A model generated the notes under the pieces. That model did no database searches and was not told the DNA's origin. It saw only the letters and a program-made list of their open reading frames with translations. Position numbers and translations under genes: made by a program. Source: an uncultured Roseobacter sp. (lineage in GTDB: Bacteria > Pseudomonadota > Alphaproteobacteria > Rhodobacterales > Rhodobacteraceae). From it: a DNA stretch of 64,000 nucleotides. The stretch covers positions 496,001 through 560,000 of the forward strand of contig CANKZM010000002.1 in assembly GCA_947488305.1 (NCBI GenBank). The letters are read 5' to 3'. Below are positions 44,206 through 52,626 of this stretch, piece after piece. The first letter of the stretch is position 1; the number at the start of each line of letters is the position of its first letter.

Positions 44206-45226
44206 CGATTTCGAGGCGTTGTGCCGGATGTCGGCCAGCTTCGGATCAAACCCAATGCATATTCAGGGTGCCGGTGGCAATTCCTCGATCAAAGATGACG
44301 CGGTAATGTGGATCAAGGCATCGGGAACGCTTCTGGCGGATGCGCTGACTAAAGAGGTTTTCGTAGCCACGGATTTGGATCGTATTCGTCAAGCTCTGGA
44401 TGCAAATGACCCCGTTGCGGACCAACCTGCCCAATTCCTGTTTCCCGGGGGCAGCGGGTTGCGCCCCTCGATCGAAACCAGCCTGCACGCTGTTTTCCCG
44501 CACCGCGTTGTCCTGCACACCCATTGCATCCACACGTTGGCTTTGGCGGTTCGGAAGGACGCCCGCGAACGGCTCTTGGAAAAACTAGAAGGCTTTGACT
44601 GGGCTTTTGTGGGATATACAAAACCCGGAGCAAATCTGGCCCGAAGCGTCCAAAGCGTGTTGACGCCTGAGATAGATGTGATCGTGCTGGGAAATCACGG
44701 CCTGATCGTTGCCGGTGAAACGGTTGAGGAAGTGCACTCCCTGCAAAACCGTGTGCACGAGGCGCTGCATTGCGATCCGCATGTGGCGGATGTGCCTGAC
44801 CTGAGGGCATTGAAACATTGCGCTCAAGGAACCGACTACGAGCTGCCGGATGATCTGTCTTTGCATCAACTGGGGCTTGACGCAGGACGGGTTACGCAAG
44901 TCACCGAGGGGAGTTTATATCCCGATCACGTGATTTTTTGCGGGGTCGCCGTGGCTTCGTTGAAGCAGGATGAAACCGTTGAAAACGCCGTGCAGCGACT
45001 GACGCAAAGCGGCGCACCCGCGCCGGTTTGGCTTATCGTCCCCGGTGGCGGGGTCATTGTGCGAAAGGGCGCAAGTGGACCTGCCCGTATCATGATGCGT
45101 TGTCTTGCGGATGTGATGGCGCGGATACCGGGTGATGCTGAGCTTTCGTATCTGAGCTCAGATCAAAACAACGAGCTTCTGGATTGGGATGCCGAGAAAT
45201 ACCGGCAGAAGCTGAATGCCAACTGA
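44180..45226 (+). CDS. second class II aldolase/adducin family protein with C-terminal extension
   Basis: A 348-aa protein; ATG 44180 overlaps the dehydrogenase gene by 26 bases, with AAAGGTGG upstream. The aldolase core (1-215) has HIQGAGGNSSIKDD, Glu99 (PSIETSLH), His113 and His115 (VLHTHCIHTLAL) and LGNHGLIVAG. A further 130 residues of unknown function follow. The core resembles the aldolase half of RhaD-type fusion proteins. It is quite different in sequence from the other aldolase in the operon, so the two probably act on different intermediates or on different entry substrates. Confidence 0.85.
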   Translation: MTQLPNPPDDFEALCRMSASFGSNPMHIQGAGGNSSIKDDAVMWIKASGTLLADALTKEVFVATDLDRIRQALDANDPVADQPAQFLFPGGSGLRPSIETSLHAVFPHRVVLHTHCIHTLALAVRKDARERLLEKLEGFDWAFVGYTKPGANLARSVQSVLTPEIDVIVLGNHGLIVAGETVEEVHSLQNRVHEALHCDPHVADVPDLRALKHCAQGTDYELPDDLSLHQLGLDAGRVTQVTEGSLYPDHVIFCGVAVASLKQDETVENAVQRLTQSGAPAPVWLIVPGGGVIVRKGASGPARIMMRCLADVMARIPGDAELSYLSSDQNNELLDWDAEKYRQKLNAN

Positions 45227-46478
45227 CATCTTTGTGGGATTGGATATCGGGACCTCGGGCGCCCGGGCCATCGCGATATCCAAGGCCGGTAATGTGCTCG
45301 CGTCGGGCGCTTCCGCTATGAGCGATCACAGTGCGGATCACAGGGATCCAATAGGATGGCTTGGCGCAGCGAAAGCCGCCTTGCATCAGGTTTGTGTAAA
45401 TTTTGAACGAAGCAAACTGCGTGCAATCTGTGTCGATGGAACCTCTGGAACGATGATCCCAATCGACGCCAAGGGAACACCATTGGCATCGGGGCTGATG
45501 TACAATGATCCTTGTACTGACAAGGAAATGCTCGCCCGTATTGCCGACCATGCTCCGGCAACCAGTGCCGCACATGGCGCGACAAGTGGCCTGGCCAAGC
45601 TGTTGCGGTTTCAAGACTTGCCCGATGTCGCGCAAGTGGTCCATCAGGCAGATTGGATCGCAGGCAATCTTTGCGGGATCTATGCGTCCGATGACAACAA
45701 CGCCCTGAAGACCGGGTATGATCCCGTGACCGGGTGTTGGCCGGACTGGATTGAGAAGACAGGCGCGCGGGCATCATTGCTACCGATTGTTTACACCCCA
45801 GGCACGCCGCTCGCACCACTTTGTGCCGAGGTCGCGAAAACCTTTGGGCTACCGGAAGCAACACAAGTACTGGCGGGAACAACGGATGGATGTGCCGCGT
45901 TTCTGGCAACGGGTGCAGCGGAGCCAGGGGATGGGGTGACTTCCCTGGGTACGACCTTGGTGCTGAAACTCTTGTCAGATAAGCCGATCTTTGATCCGGA
46001 AAGCGGCCTCTACAGTCATCATATCATGGGGCTCTGGCTGGCGGGCGGGGCGTCAAACACGGGCGGGGGTGTTTTACTTGAGCACTTCACGTCAGAGCAG
46101 ATTGATGCTTTGAGCGGTTTGATCAGACCAGAGAACCCCTTGAATCTTGGCTACTACCCTTTGTGCCACCCGGGCGAGCGCTTTCCGATTGCCGATCCGC
46201 ACCTGCCGCCCAGAATGACACCACGCCCTGCTAAAGATGAGGATTTCCTGCAGGCCATGTTGGAGGGCATCGCTGATGTGGAGGCGCTGGGGTACCAGAA
46301 ACTGCTGGATCTAGGTGGGCCCAAGTTGGCTTCGGTGCGCTCTGTTGGTGGCGGTGCCTTGAATGCGACCTGGACGCGCATCCGAGAAGGAAAACTGAGT
46401 GTCCCGCTGATCCGCCCTGACAATACTCAGGCGGCATATGGCGCGGCAGTCCTTGCGCGATTTGGCTTTTCCGGATGA
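45216..46478 (+). CDS. second FGGY-family carbohydrate kinase, ribulokinase/xylulokinase-like
   Basis: A 420-aa kinase, short for the family. FVGLDIGTSGARAIAISKAG is the phosphate-1 motif, and ICVDGTSGTMIPIDAKGTPL is like the D-ribulose/xylulose kinase branch. VRSVGGGALNATWTRIREGK is the C-terminal adenosine motif. It overlaps the second aldolase by 11 bases and the phosphatase by 4 bases. The two are probably a functional pair: phosphorylation of a ketose followed by cleavage. Clearly not a recent duplicate of the EryA-like kinase. Confidence 0.88.
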   Translation: MPTDIFVGLDIGTSGARAIAISKAGNVLASGASAMSDHSADHRDPIGWLGAAKAALHQVCVNFERSKLRAICVDGTSGTMIPIDAKGTPLASGLMYNDPCTDKEMLARIADHAPATSAAHGATSGLAKLLRFQDLPDVAQVVHQADWIAGNLCGIYASDDNNALKTGYDPVTGCWPDWIEKTGARASLLPIVYTPGTPLAPLCAEVAKTFGLPEATQVLAGTTDGCAAFLATGAAEPGDGVTSLGTTLVLKLLSDKPIFDPESGLYSHHIMGLWLAGGASNTGGGVLLEHFTSEQIDALSGLIRPENPLNLGYYPLCHPGERFPIADPHLPPRMTPRPAKDEDFLQAMLEGIADVEALGYQKLLDLGGPKLASVRSVGGGALNATWTRIREGKLSVPLIRPDNTQAAYGAAVLARFGFSG

Positions 46479-47311
46479 CGCTTTGCTACGACACGGTTGA
46501 TAGCCTTTGGGAGCGATATGACGCGTTTCTGGTCGATCAGTTCGGTGTCTTGATGAGCGGCAGCGGACCCTTTCACGGTGCAGCAGACGCATTGTCTCAG
46601 TTGGGCAAGCGAAACAAGCCGACGATCATCCTATCCAATTCGGGTAAAAGATCAGAACCCAATTGCGCACGCCTCGTAAAAAACGGTTTCGGTCGCGGCG
46701 ATTTCCTGACTGTGCTGACGTCGGGCGAAATTGCTCGTGTTTTTATCCTGAACAATTTGGGCCGTTCGATCCCGCGCGGTGGAAAGGTTGTCGTTCTGAT
46801 ACGGAATGGAGATGATGCCCCGCTTGATGGCGTCGATCTCCAACAAACTGACGATACTCAGGAAGCCGATCTGCTATTGATTGTTAGCCGCGACCCGACG
46901 CGACAAATGTCCGCCTATGGTGCCACGCTCAAAGAGTTAGCAGCGCGCAACGTTCCTTGCCTTTGCCTGAACCCGGACCTGATGATGCTTACACCCGAGG
47001 GGCTGATGGCGTCGGCAGGACGGATCGCGCAGCAATACCAGCAGCTGGGGGGCCCCGTTCGTTGGTTTGGAAAGCCACATGCAATGATCTATGACCGGGC
47101 GAAAAAGATGTTGGGTTCGATTGCCGCGGAACGCATTCTGTGTGTGGGCGACAGCCTTTCGCACGACATCAAGGGTGGGCGAGATGCCGGGTGCAAAACA
47201 GCGCTGGTTCGCACAGGTGTTCATGCGGAGCTATCTGACGATGACCTTGCCGCAGAGGTTTTGGCAACAGGGGTGACGCCTGATCATTTTCTGAGGGCAT
47301 TCAGCCTTTGA
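46475..47311 (+). CDS. HAD-superfamily class IIA hydrolase (TIGR01459-like)
   Basis: A 278-aa phosphatase-type protein. The nucleophile motif is YDAFLVDQFGVLMSG, where the usual DxD is DQF as in TIGR01459. Motif II is ILSNSGKRS, and GKPHAMIYDRAKK with CVGDSLSHDIKGGRDAG supplies the Lys and motif IV Asp residues. It would dephosphorylate a small sugar phosphate, possibly to relieve toxic accumulation of intermediates. Last gene of the operon, overlapping the kinase by 4 bases. Confidence 0.88.
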   Translation: MTLCYDTVDSLWERYDAFLVDQFGVLMSGSGPFHGAADALSQLGKRNKPTIILSNSGKRSEPNCARLVKNGFGRGDFLTVLTSGEIARVFILNNLGRSIPRGGKVVVLIRNGDDAPLDGVDLQQTDDTQEADLLLIVSRDPTRQMSAYGATLKELAARNVPCLCLNPDLMMLTPEGLMASAGRIAQQYQQLGGPVRWFGKPHAMIYDRAKKMLGSIAAERILCVGDSLSHDIKGGRDAGCKTALVRTGVHAELSDDDLAAEVLATGVTPDHFLRAFSL

Positions 47312-47372
47312 ACAATGCCGTTCGTTTCGATTTGAAAGGGGCGTCGGCAGCCAAAGGCGATGGGTTGCGACC

Positions 47373-48542
47373 CTATCTGATGATCGACTTCGCAAACCAG
47401 ACAACCGTGCCGAGCAAAACGCCCCAAAATGCGCCGCTGATACCAAAAAGCGTCATGCCGCTGCCCGCTATCAGGAAGGTCAGTGCTGGCGCTTCGAGCT
47501 GTTCCATGTCGCTAAAGGCAGCAGAAATCGAAGCCACGAACGCGGGAATGAGCGCAAGCCCGGCCACCGCCGTGATCAGTGCAGCAGGGGCAAGGCTGGC
47601 AAGCGATGTGACACTGGCAGCCGCGAATGCAAGGGCGACATAAGCAATCCCTGAGATGACGGCCGCCCAATACCGCACCGACGGGTCGCGTCCGGCATCT
47701 TCTCCTGCCATCATGGCCGCCGTGATCGCCGACATATTGACCGGAACTGCGCCGAATGGTGCTATCAATGTGCTGACGAGCCCTGTCGTTCGGATCATCG
47801 AAGACCGGTCCACACGATAGTTGTTGAGCTCCAAAACAGCGATGCCTGGGATGTTCTGGCCCGCCATGGTCACGAGGTATAGCGGCAACGAAACCGAGAC
47901 CGCGGATTGTAAGGTGAATATGGGCCTGATGGGTTCCATGTCAGGGAGCAAACTTACCGGTGGGAGCATCGCATCACCCGGCATCTCGACCGCGAAAAAC
48001 AGTACAAGAAGGCAGGCAATCACCGCAAATGGCATTGCGGCAAGCCGATGCCAAGAAAGTCCAATGAGCCACGCGGCCAAAACCGGCATTATCAGGCCCG
48101 GTATGGTCCCGAGTGCAGGGGCAGGGGCAAGACAGAGTTTAAGAAGAACTCCGGCCAGTAGGGCGGTTGCGATCGGCTTGGGAATTGACGCGACGATCTT
48201 GCCAAGCATCGGGACAAGTCCGGTCACCAGTATGAACCCACCGCACATAATCATCGCCCCTACCGCCTCGGCAAACCCGCCGGGAAGCGCTGCGGTTGAC
48301 GCAAGAAAGGCCGCGCCCGGCGTTGACCAGGCAACGGCAGCGGGAATTCTTGTGGCCATGGGCAACCACACACTGCAGATGCCCATACCGATCGTCGCAA
48401 AGAACAGGCCCGTCGCAGCCTGCGCTTCGGACGCGCCCATTGCGGTAATCCCCGCGAGAACGATGGCAAAAGATGCCGCATACCCGACAAAGGCCGCCAG
48501 CAGGCCCATATAGAATGAGGAAACAGTCAGGTCTCTTATCAT
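47373..48542 (-). CDS. BenE-family benzoate/H+ symporter-like permease
   Basis: A 389-aa polytopic permease of about twelve spans. The FVGYAASFAIVLAGITAMGA N-terminus and TGLVSTLIAPFGAVPVNMSA segment are BenE-family hallmarks; BenE proteins move benzoate or related aromatic acids with protons. No aromatic-ring degradation gene is nearby, so the substrate is open. It converges on the polyol operon with 61 bases between stops and no clear terminator. It lies 102 bases downstream of the GlcD-like FAD oxidase gene in the same direction. Confidence 0.87.
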   Translation of the reverse strand: MIRDLTVSSFYMGLLAAFVGYAASFAIVLAGITAMGASEAQAATGLFFATIGMGICSVWLPMATRIPAAVAWSTPGAAFLASTAALPGGFAEAVGAMIMCGGFILVTGLVPMLGKIVASIPKPIATALLAGVLLKLCLAPAPALGTIPGLIMPVLAAWLIGLSWHRLAAMPFAVIACLLVLFFAVEMPGDAMLPPVSLLPDMEPIRPIFTLQSAVSVSLPLYLVTMAGQNIPGIAVLELNNYRVDRSSMIRTTGLVSTLIAPFGAVPVNMSAITAAMMAGEDAGRDPSVRYWAAVISGIAYVALAFAAASVTSLASLAPAALITAVAGLALIPAFVASISAAFSDMEQLEAPALTFLIAGSGMTLFGISGAFWGVLLGTVVWFAKSIIR

Positions 48543-48644
48543 GTTCGGGATTTTCTATTCCGGTCTGCCCAGGCTGACTGTGGATCAGTTTTCACAGAGG
48601 TGCCAGAGGTTGCGTGCGACCGGTTGTGTATCGCTCTCGGCGCC

Positions 48645-50057
48645 TCACCCAATGATTGCACCGGGGTTCATGATGTTGTTTGGATCGAGCGCCTGCTTGA
48701 TCTTCTTGATCGCCCCCAGCTTATGCCTCGGAGCATATTGTTTCAGGTCCGCCTTTTTCAGGCGGCCAATGCCATGTTCGGCGCTGATTGAGCCATCGAA
48801 TTGCATTGTAGCGTCGTTGATCGCCATGCGGACCGCTTCGATGACGCCTGCATTCGCCTCAAGAAAACTCTCTTTGCTTATCCCGTCGGGGGGCAGGACG
48901 TTTTGATGAATGTTTCCGTCACCAATATGGCCATAGGTGTTGATCCTCAAATCCGGATGAACGCTTGAGACTTTCGCTCTGGTGCACTCGATAAAAGCGC
49001 CAACCTTACTGATCGGCACCGAGGTATCGCTGTTGCAAAACGCGCCCGCTAACCGATTGGCCTCCGGTGTATTTTCGCGCAAATTCCAGAGGCTCTGACG
49101 CTGGGCTGCCGATTGGGCCACCACGGCGTCGAAGACCAATTCTTTTTCGAAACACTCGGCCAAGGCAGCTTCCAGCTTCTCGGTTATTCCAAGCGCGCCG
49201 CCGGCTTCCACCAGAAGGACCCATTTGTGGCTCGCCCTGAACGGTGAAGTTAATGAAGGAAACTGCGAAAAGACCAACTTAAGGCCAAACCCGCTCATCA
49301 ATTCCAAGGCGGAGAGTCCCTCCCCCAATTGCTTGCGAAGATGTTTGTAAAGATCAAGGGCGGCTGCCGGGGTTGCAATTGCGCAAAGCGCTGTTGCTGT
49401 TTCTGGATCAGCAGGCTTCAGAACAAGTGTTGCGGCGGTGATGATCCCCAGGGTTCCTTCGCTGCCGATCAGCAAATGGCGCAGATCATATCCGGTGTTG
49501 TTCTTTCGCAGCGGACTAAGGTCACTATAGACCGATCCATCGGGCAAGACGGCTTCCAAGCCCAGGCACAGGTCGCGGGCGTTGCCGTGGCGAACAACCT
49601 GAATACCACCGGCGTTCGTGGCGAGGTTGCCACCGATACAACAACTGCCTTTTGACGCCATATTGAGCGGGAAAACCAAGTCGTGTTCTTCGGCCGCTGC
49701 GTGAATATTCTCCAAAACGCATCCCGCTTCAGCGACAAGAACGCTGTCATCGGTCGAGATTTCGCGCACCCTGTTCATGCGATCCAGCGATAGGACGAGG
49801 GTCGGGGTATCTTCAATTACAAGTTGGCCTGCGACAACTCCCGTTCCGCCACTGAATGGGATGATGCCAACGCGAGCGTCATTGCAGAGTGTGACGATCT
49901 TTGCGACTTGGTCTGTTGTTTCCGGACGCACGACCAATTGCGCATTGCCTTTGAAGCGACCGCGGGGGTCTTCGTTGTATCGCGCCACCTGTGAGCCATC
50001 TTTAAGGCCCTGTTGCCCGACGATCTTTCTCAATCCGTCGAGGAATGCCTGCTCCAT
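48645..50057 (-). CDS. FAD-binding oxidase, GlcD / D-lactate dehydrogenase type
   Basis: A 470-aa flavoprotein. The PCMH-type FAD domain (about 38-217) contains VVRPETTDQVAKIVTLC, PFSGGTGVVAGQ and GGNLATNAGGIQVVRHGNAR. The C-terminal domain ends with ISAEHGIGRLKKADL, in which the conserved His-Gly motif is metal-linked. Family members oxidise D-lactate, glycolate or D-2-hydroxyglutarate. A stand-alone gene without glcE/glcF, so D-lactate or D-2-hydroxyglutarate is more likely than glycolate; this is inference. Confidence 0.88.
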   Translation of the reverse strand: MEQAFLDGLRKIVGQQGLKDGSQVARYNEDPRGRFKGNAQLVVRPETTDQVAKIVTLCNDARVGIIPFSGGTGVVAGQLVIEDTPTLVLSLDRMNRVREISTDDSVLVAEAGCVLENIHAAAEEHDLVFPLNMASKGSCCIGGNLATNAGGIQVVRHGNARDLCLGLEAVLPDGSVYSDLSPLRKNNTGYDLRHLLIGSEGTLGIITAATLVLKPADPETATALCAIATPAAALDLYKHLRKQLGEGLSALELMSGFGLKLVFSQFPSLTSPFRASHKWVLLVEAGGALGITEKLEAALAECFEKELVFDAVVAQSAAQRQSLWNLRENTPEANRLAGAFCNSDTSVPISKVGAFIECTRAKVSSVHPDLRINTYGHIGDGNIHQNVLPPDGISKESFLEANAGVIEAVRMAINDATMQFDGSISAEHGIGRLKKADLKQYAPRHKLGAIKKIKQALDPNNIMNPGAIIG

Positions 50058-50124
50058 TCAGTTTATACCCTTCACCATTATCAGCGCACCCAAGTGACGG
50101 CGTCCTGGCATCATTCATGCAAGC

Positions 50125-50189
50125 CTTGCCTTGGCAATTCAATACGAGACCTCATGATCGAGCATGCTGATGCTTAAGGCTAAGGCAAG
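50125..50189. repeat. separated inverted repeat upstream of the FAD oxidase gene
   Basis: CTTGCCTTGGC (50125-50135) and GCTAAGGCAAG (50179-50189) are inverted copies with one mismatch, 43 bases apart, 68-132 bases before the oxidase ATG. The spacing could permit looping by a regulator, but no regulator is obviously paired with this site. Confidence 0.35.
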
Positions 50190-50251
50190 CGAACCTCACA
50201 GACCAAGGTCATCTCTGCGACCAATAGAGAGGAAAAAACGCAAATGCGTCC

Positions 50252-51286
50252 CTATGAAGCGGATGTTCGGTAGTCACTGGGTGACATGCCGTAGACCCTT
50301 TGAAACTCACGGTAAAAATTTGATCGAGACAAGAAACCTGACGCTTCCGCCACGGACTTGACGCTCCCACCACTTTCTTTCAGTAACGCTGCAGCGTGTG
50401 CCAGCCTGAGTTCGTTGACGTATTGTGATACGTTCATGTCTTTTGTGTCGTTGACCGCAGCCGACACTTGGCGCGCAGGTATGTGCAGGCGCTTTGCAAG
50501 ACGCTGAACGGTGAGTGCGGGGTCCAGATACAACCGGTCTTCAACCATGATTGAGTTGAGTGCGGCCATTACATGCGAATGATCCGTCTTTTCTTCGCTC
50601 TGCGCGGCGCGGGATGGCGCAGGTGGCAGCGGCAATAATCGCGGCAGAGTTGCGAGAAGGACCAGAAGGATCAAAACCAGTGGGATGGTTCCAAAGGAAA
50701 TCAACCACGTCACATTGCGGCCTTGGGCAAATGCAAAGTCCAGGGCAATAACCGTATCCAGAACCAAAAGAAAAATCAGCAATCCGCTACCGCGCAACAC
50801 CCAGTTAGACAGGCTGCTAACCAGATTGACGGGCGCAAAGATCATCCTGTCCGGTCCACTACGCCAAAGCGTGACAAGAGCAATGACGTAGAACAGATAA
50901 CTTGCGCTGATGAGCCAGTCTAGTGCGCGCAAATCGTTGACCAGAAACCAGAAACACCCCAAGGCGACAACGGGTGCAAAAAGATGCCATACGATCTTTG
51001 CTGCAAGCTGCTGGCTCTCGAACATCAGACTGATGAAGCCGAGATAAATCACCGGCCCGAGGAACAAGGGAAGGACTCGCTGCACCGGGCTGAAACCCTC
51101 GATGCCATACCCGAAACGCAATCCGACCAGAAATGACTGAATGGCCCCCAAGGCAAATACCAGCGAAAACAGGGTACTTGTTCGCCTTGGTCCCAGGTTC
51201 AGTCGCCAGACAAGGACCGAAATCGCCGTGCATAATACCGATGTCAACATGGGCAGCGGGAAGCTGAAGAGCGCATCCGTATCCAT
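50252..51286 (-). CDS. membrane-embedded AraC-family transcriptional regulator
   Basis: A 344-aa protein. The first 200 or so residues hold about six or seven membrane spans (for example FPLPMLTSVLCTAISVLVW and VVALGCFWFLVNDL). The C-terminal AraC domain (about 235-344) has LTVQRLAKRLHIPARQVSAA and SVKSVAEASGFLSRSNFYRE-FQRVYGMSPSDYR. The start at 51286 has a GAGGGAGGG site. A membrane sensor with DNA-binding tail acts without a phosphorelay. It is divergent from the exported hydrolase gene across 126 bases with two palindromes, so it probably regulates that gene and itself. Confidence 0.88.
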   Translation of the reverse strand: MDTDALFSFPLPMLTSVLCTAISVLVWRLNLGPRRTSTLFSLVFALGAIQSFLVGLRFGYGIEGFSPVQRVLPLFLGPVIYLGFISLMFESQQLAAKIVWHLFAPVVALGCFWFLVNDLRALDWLISASYLFYVIALVTLWRSGPDRMIFAPVNLVSSLSNWVLRGSGLLIFLLVLDTVIALDFAFAQGRNVTWLISFGTIPLVLILLVLLATLPRLLPLPPAPSRAAQSEEKTDHSHVMAALNSIMVEDRLYLDPALTVQRLAKRLHIPARQVSAAVNDTKDMNVSQYVNELRLAHAAALLKESGGSVKSVAEASGFLSRSNFYREFQRVYGMSPSDYRTSAS

Positions 51287-51308
51287 CTGCCCTCCCTCTG
51301 GCCAAATC

Positions 51309-51332
51309 TGTCCCGGATCATGATCAAGGACA
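51309..51332. promoter_or_regulatory. 24-base palindrome, candidate operator between the AraC regulator and exported hydrolase
   Basis: TGTCC-CG-GATCATGATC-AA-GGACA: a perfect central 10-bp palindrome flanked by inverted 5-mers, so 20 of 24 positions are symmetric. It lies 23 bases before the regulator start and about 80 before the hydrolase start. Confidence 0.6.
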
Positions 51333-51349
51333 GGTATACGGCGCGCGCC

Positions 51350-51370
51350 CCGTTGCTTCAATCGCAACGG
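51350..51370. repeat. second perfect inverted repeat in the same intergenic region
   Basis: CCGTTGC-TTCAATC-GCAACGG, a 7-bp stem and 7-base loop, 42 bases upstream of the hydrolase ATG. It may be a second operator or an RNA hairpin in the leader. Confidence 0.5.
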
Positions 51371-51412
51371 CAGCGCAGGTCTGGAGTGTTCATTTTCAGT
51401 AAGGAGCATCCC

Positions 51413-52444
51413 ATGAAGCGTTTCTCAATTGTCATCTACGCGGCATTCGTGGCCGTCGCACCCTTTGCATCAGCACAAAGTTATCAGGCCGGTATGACCA
51501 CGCTTGAAGTCCAGGACCCAACCGGTCGGCGCGATCTGGAAGGTCTGCTTTGGTATCCGACCGAGACGGATAGCCCGGTAGACGTCGATTTCGAAAGTAA
51601 GGTGTGGGTAAGCAATACCGTCATCAAAGATGCCACGCCAATAAATGAACGGCTGCCGCTGATCGTTGTTTCACACGGCATGTTTGGCAATGCGTATAAT
51701 CAGGCATGGTTCTCAGCGGCGATGGCGCGACGCGGCTATGCCGTCGTAGCTATCAATCACCCTGGGACTTCCACATGGTTGCGCGACCCCGATCAGCGCC
51801 GCGCGCTTTGGGAGCGGCCCAAAGACATCTCCCGGGTGATAGACGTTGCAACTTCGCCGGAGGGCTTACCTGTGCGGATTGATGATGACCGGATATTTAT
51901 GGCGGGGCACTCACTCGGCGGATTCACTGCTCTTGCCTTGGCCGGAGCGCGCTTTGACAGGGATCATCTGGATAGGTTCTGCGACAGTGCACCTGGTGAA
52001 TTGACCTGCGGAATCTTTGCGGACTGGGAAATTGCCGATACGCGAGGAGACCGTGCCGAAATGGAAGCAGATCTGTCCGACTCCAGGATACGCGCGTTTG
52101 CCCTGTTTGACCTTGGCGGGACACAAGGCTTTGATCCGGAAAGCATCACGCAGATCATCCGCCCGATTCTCGTTTTCGGTGCGCCGGTCGCGAACTCTGG
52201 ACTGACACTGGACGTCGAGTCGCGTGCTTTGGTCGCTGCGTTGCCGTCCGAGACTGTGCGCTACATCGAGCCATCCACTTTGTCGCACTTCGACTTTCTG
52301 GGGCAATGCAAATCCGGCGGCTACGAATTGCTCGCCAAGGAAGAACCGGGCGACGAGATCATTTGCGACAATGGAGGGGATTCCCGTGCAGCTAAACACC
52401 AGATGATTGTGGATGAGGTGACGCGCTTTATCGAAGGGCGATGA
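51413..52444 (+). CDS. exported alpha/beta hydrolase (dienelactone-hydrolase / PAF-acetylhydrolase-like)
   Basis: A 343-aa secreted hydrolase. ATG 51413 has AAGGAG 7 bases upstream and opens a Sec signal peptide, MKRFSIVIYAAFVAVAPFAS-AQ. The nucleophile elbow is IFMAGHSLGGFTAL (GHSLG), the oxyanion strand is PLIVVSHGMFGN, and the catalytic His is likely in STLSHFDFL. It would cleave an ester or lactone in the periplasm. Control by the divergent membrane AraC regulator is inferred from the shared intergenic palindromes. Confidence 0.88.
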   Translation: MKRFSIVIYAAFVAVAPFASAQSYQAGMTTLEVQDPTGRRDLEGLLWYPTETDSPVDVDFESKVWVSNTVIKDATPINERLPLIVVSHGMFGNAYNQAWFSAAMARRGYAVVAINHPGTSTWLRDPDQRRALWERPKDISRVIDVATSPEGLPVRIDDDRIFMAGHSLGGFTALALAGARFDRDHLDRFCDSAPGELTCGIFADWEIADTRGDRAEMEADLSDSRIRAFALFDLGGTQGFDPESITQIIRPILVFGAPVANSGLTLDVESRALVAALPSETVRYIEPSTLSHFDFLGQCKSGGYELLAKEEPGDEIICDNGGDSRAAKHQMIVDEVTRFIEGR

Positions 52445-52626
52445 TCCTTTGATCGACAGCTATCGGGTGTCAGCGCGTACCGCCGAGAGTTTTTGTCGCC
52501 AAAAGAATCTGGTCCCGCTGTGGATGGCAAATAAGGAGTTGAACCAGAGCAGAATGAGCGGGATGGTTGCGCGCCAGAGAGTGAGTTTTCACAGTCCAAA
52601 TACGGATTGCAATGATTGGGAATGGA

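Noticed and set aside
47821-48513. 230-codon plus-strand frame inside the BenE gene
   Set aside because: Low-complexity antisense shadow (Ala/Pro/Thr/Met-rich) of a gene with clear BenE motifs; no ribosome-binding site or recognisable domain.
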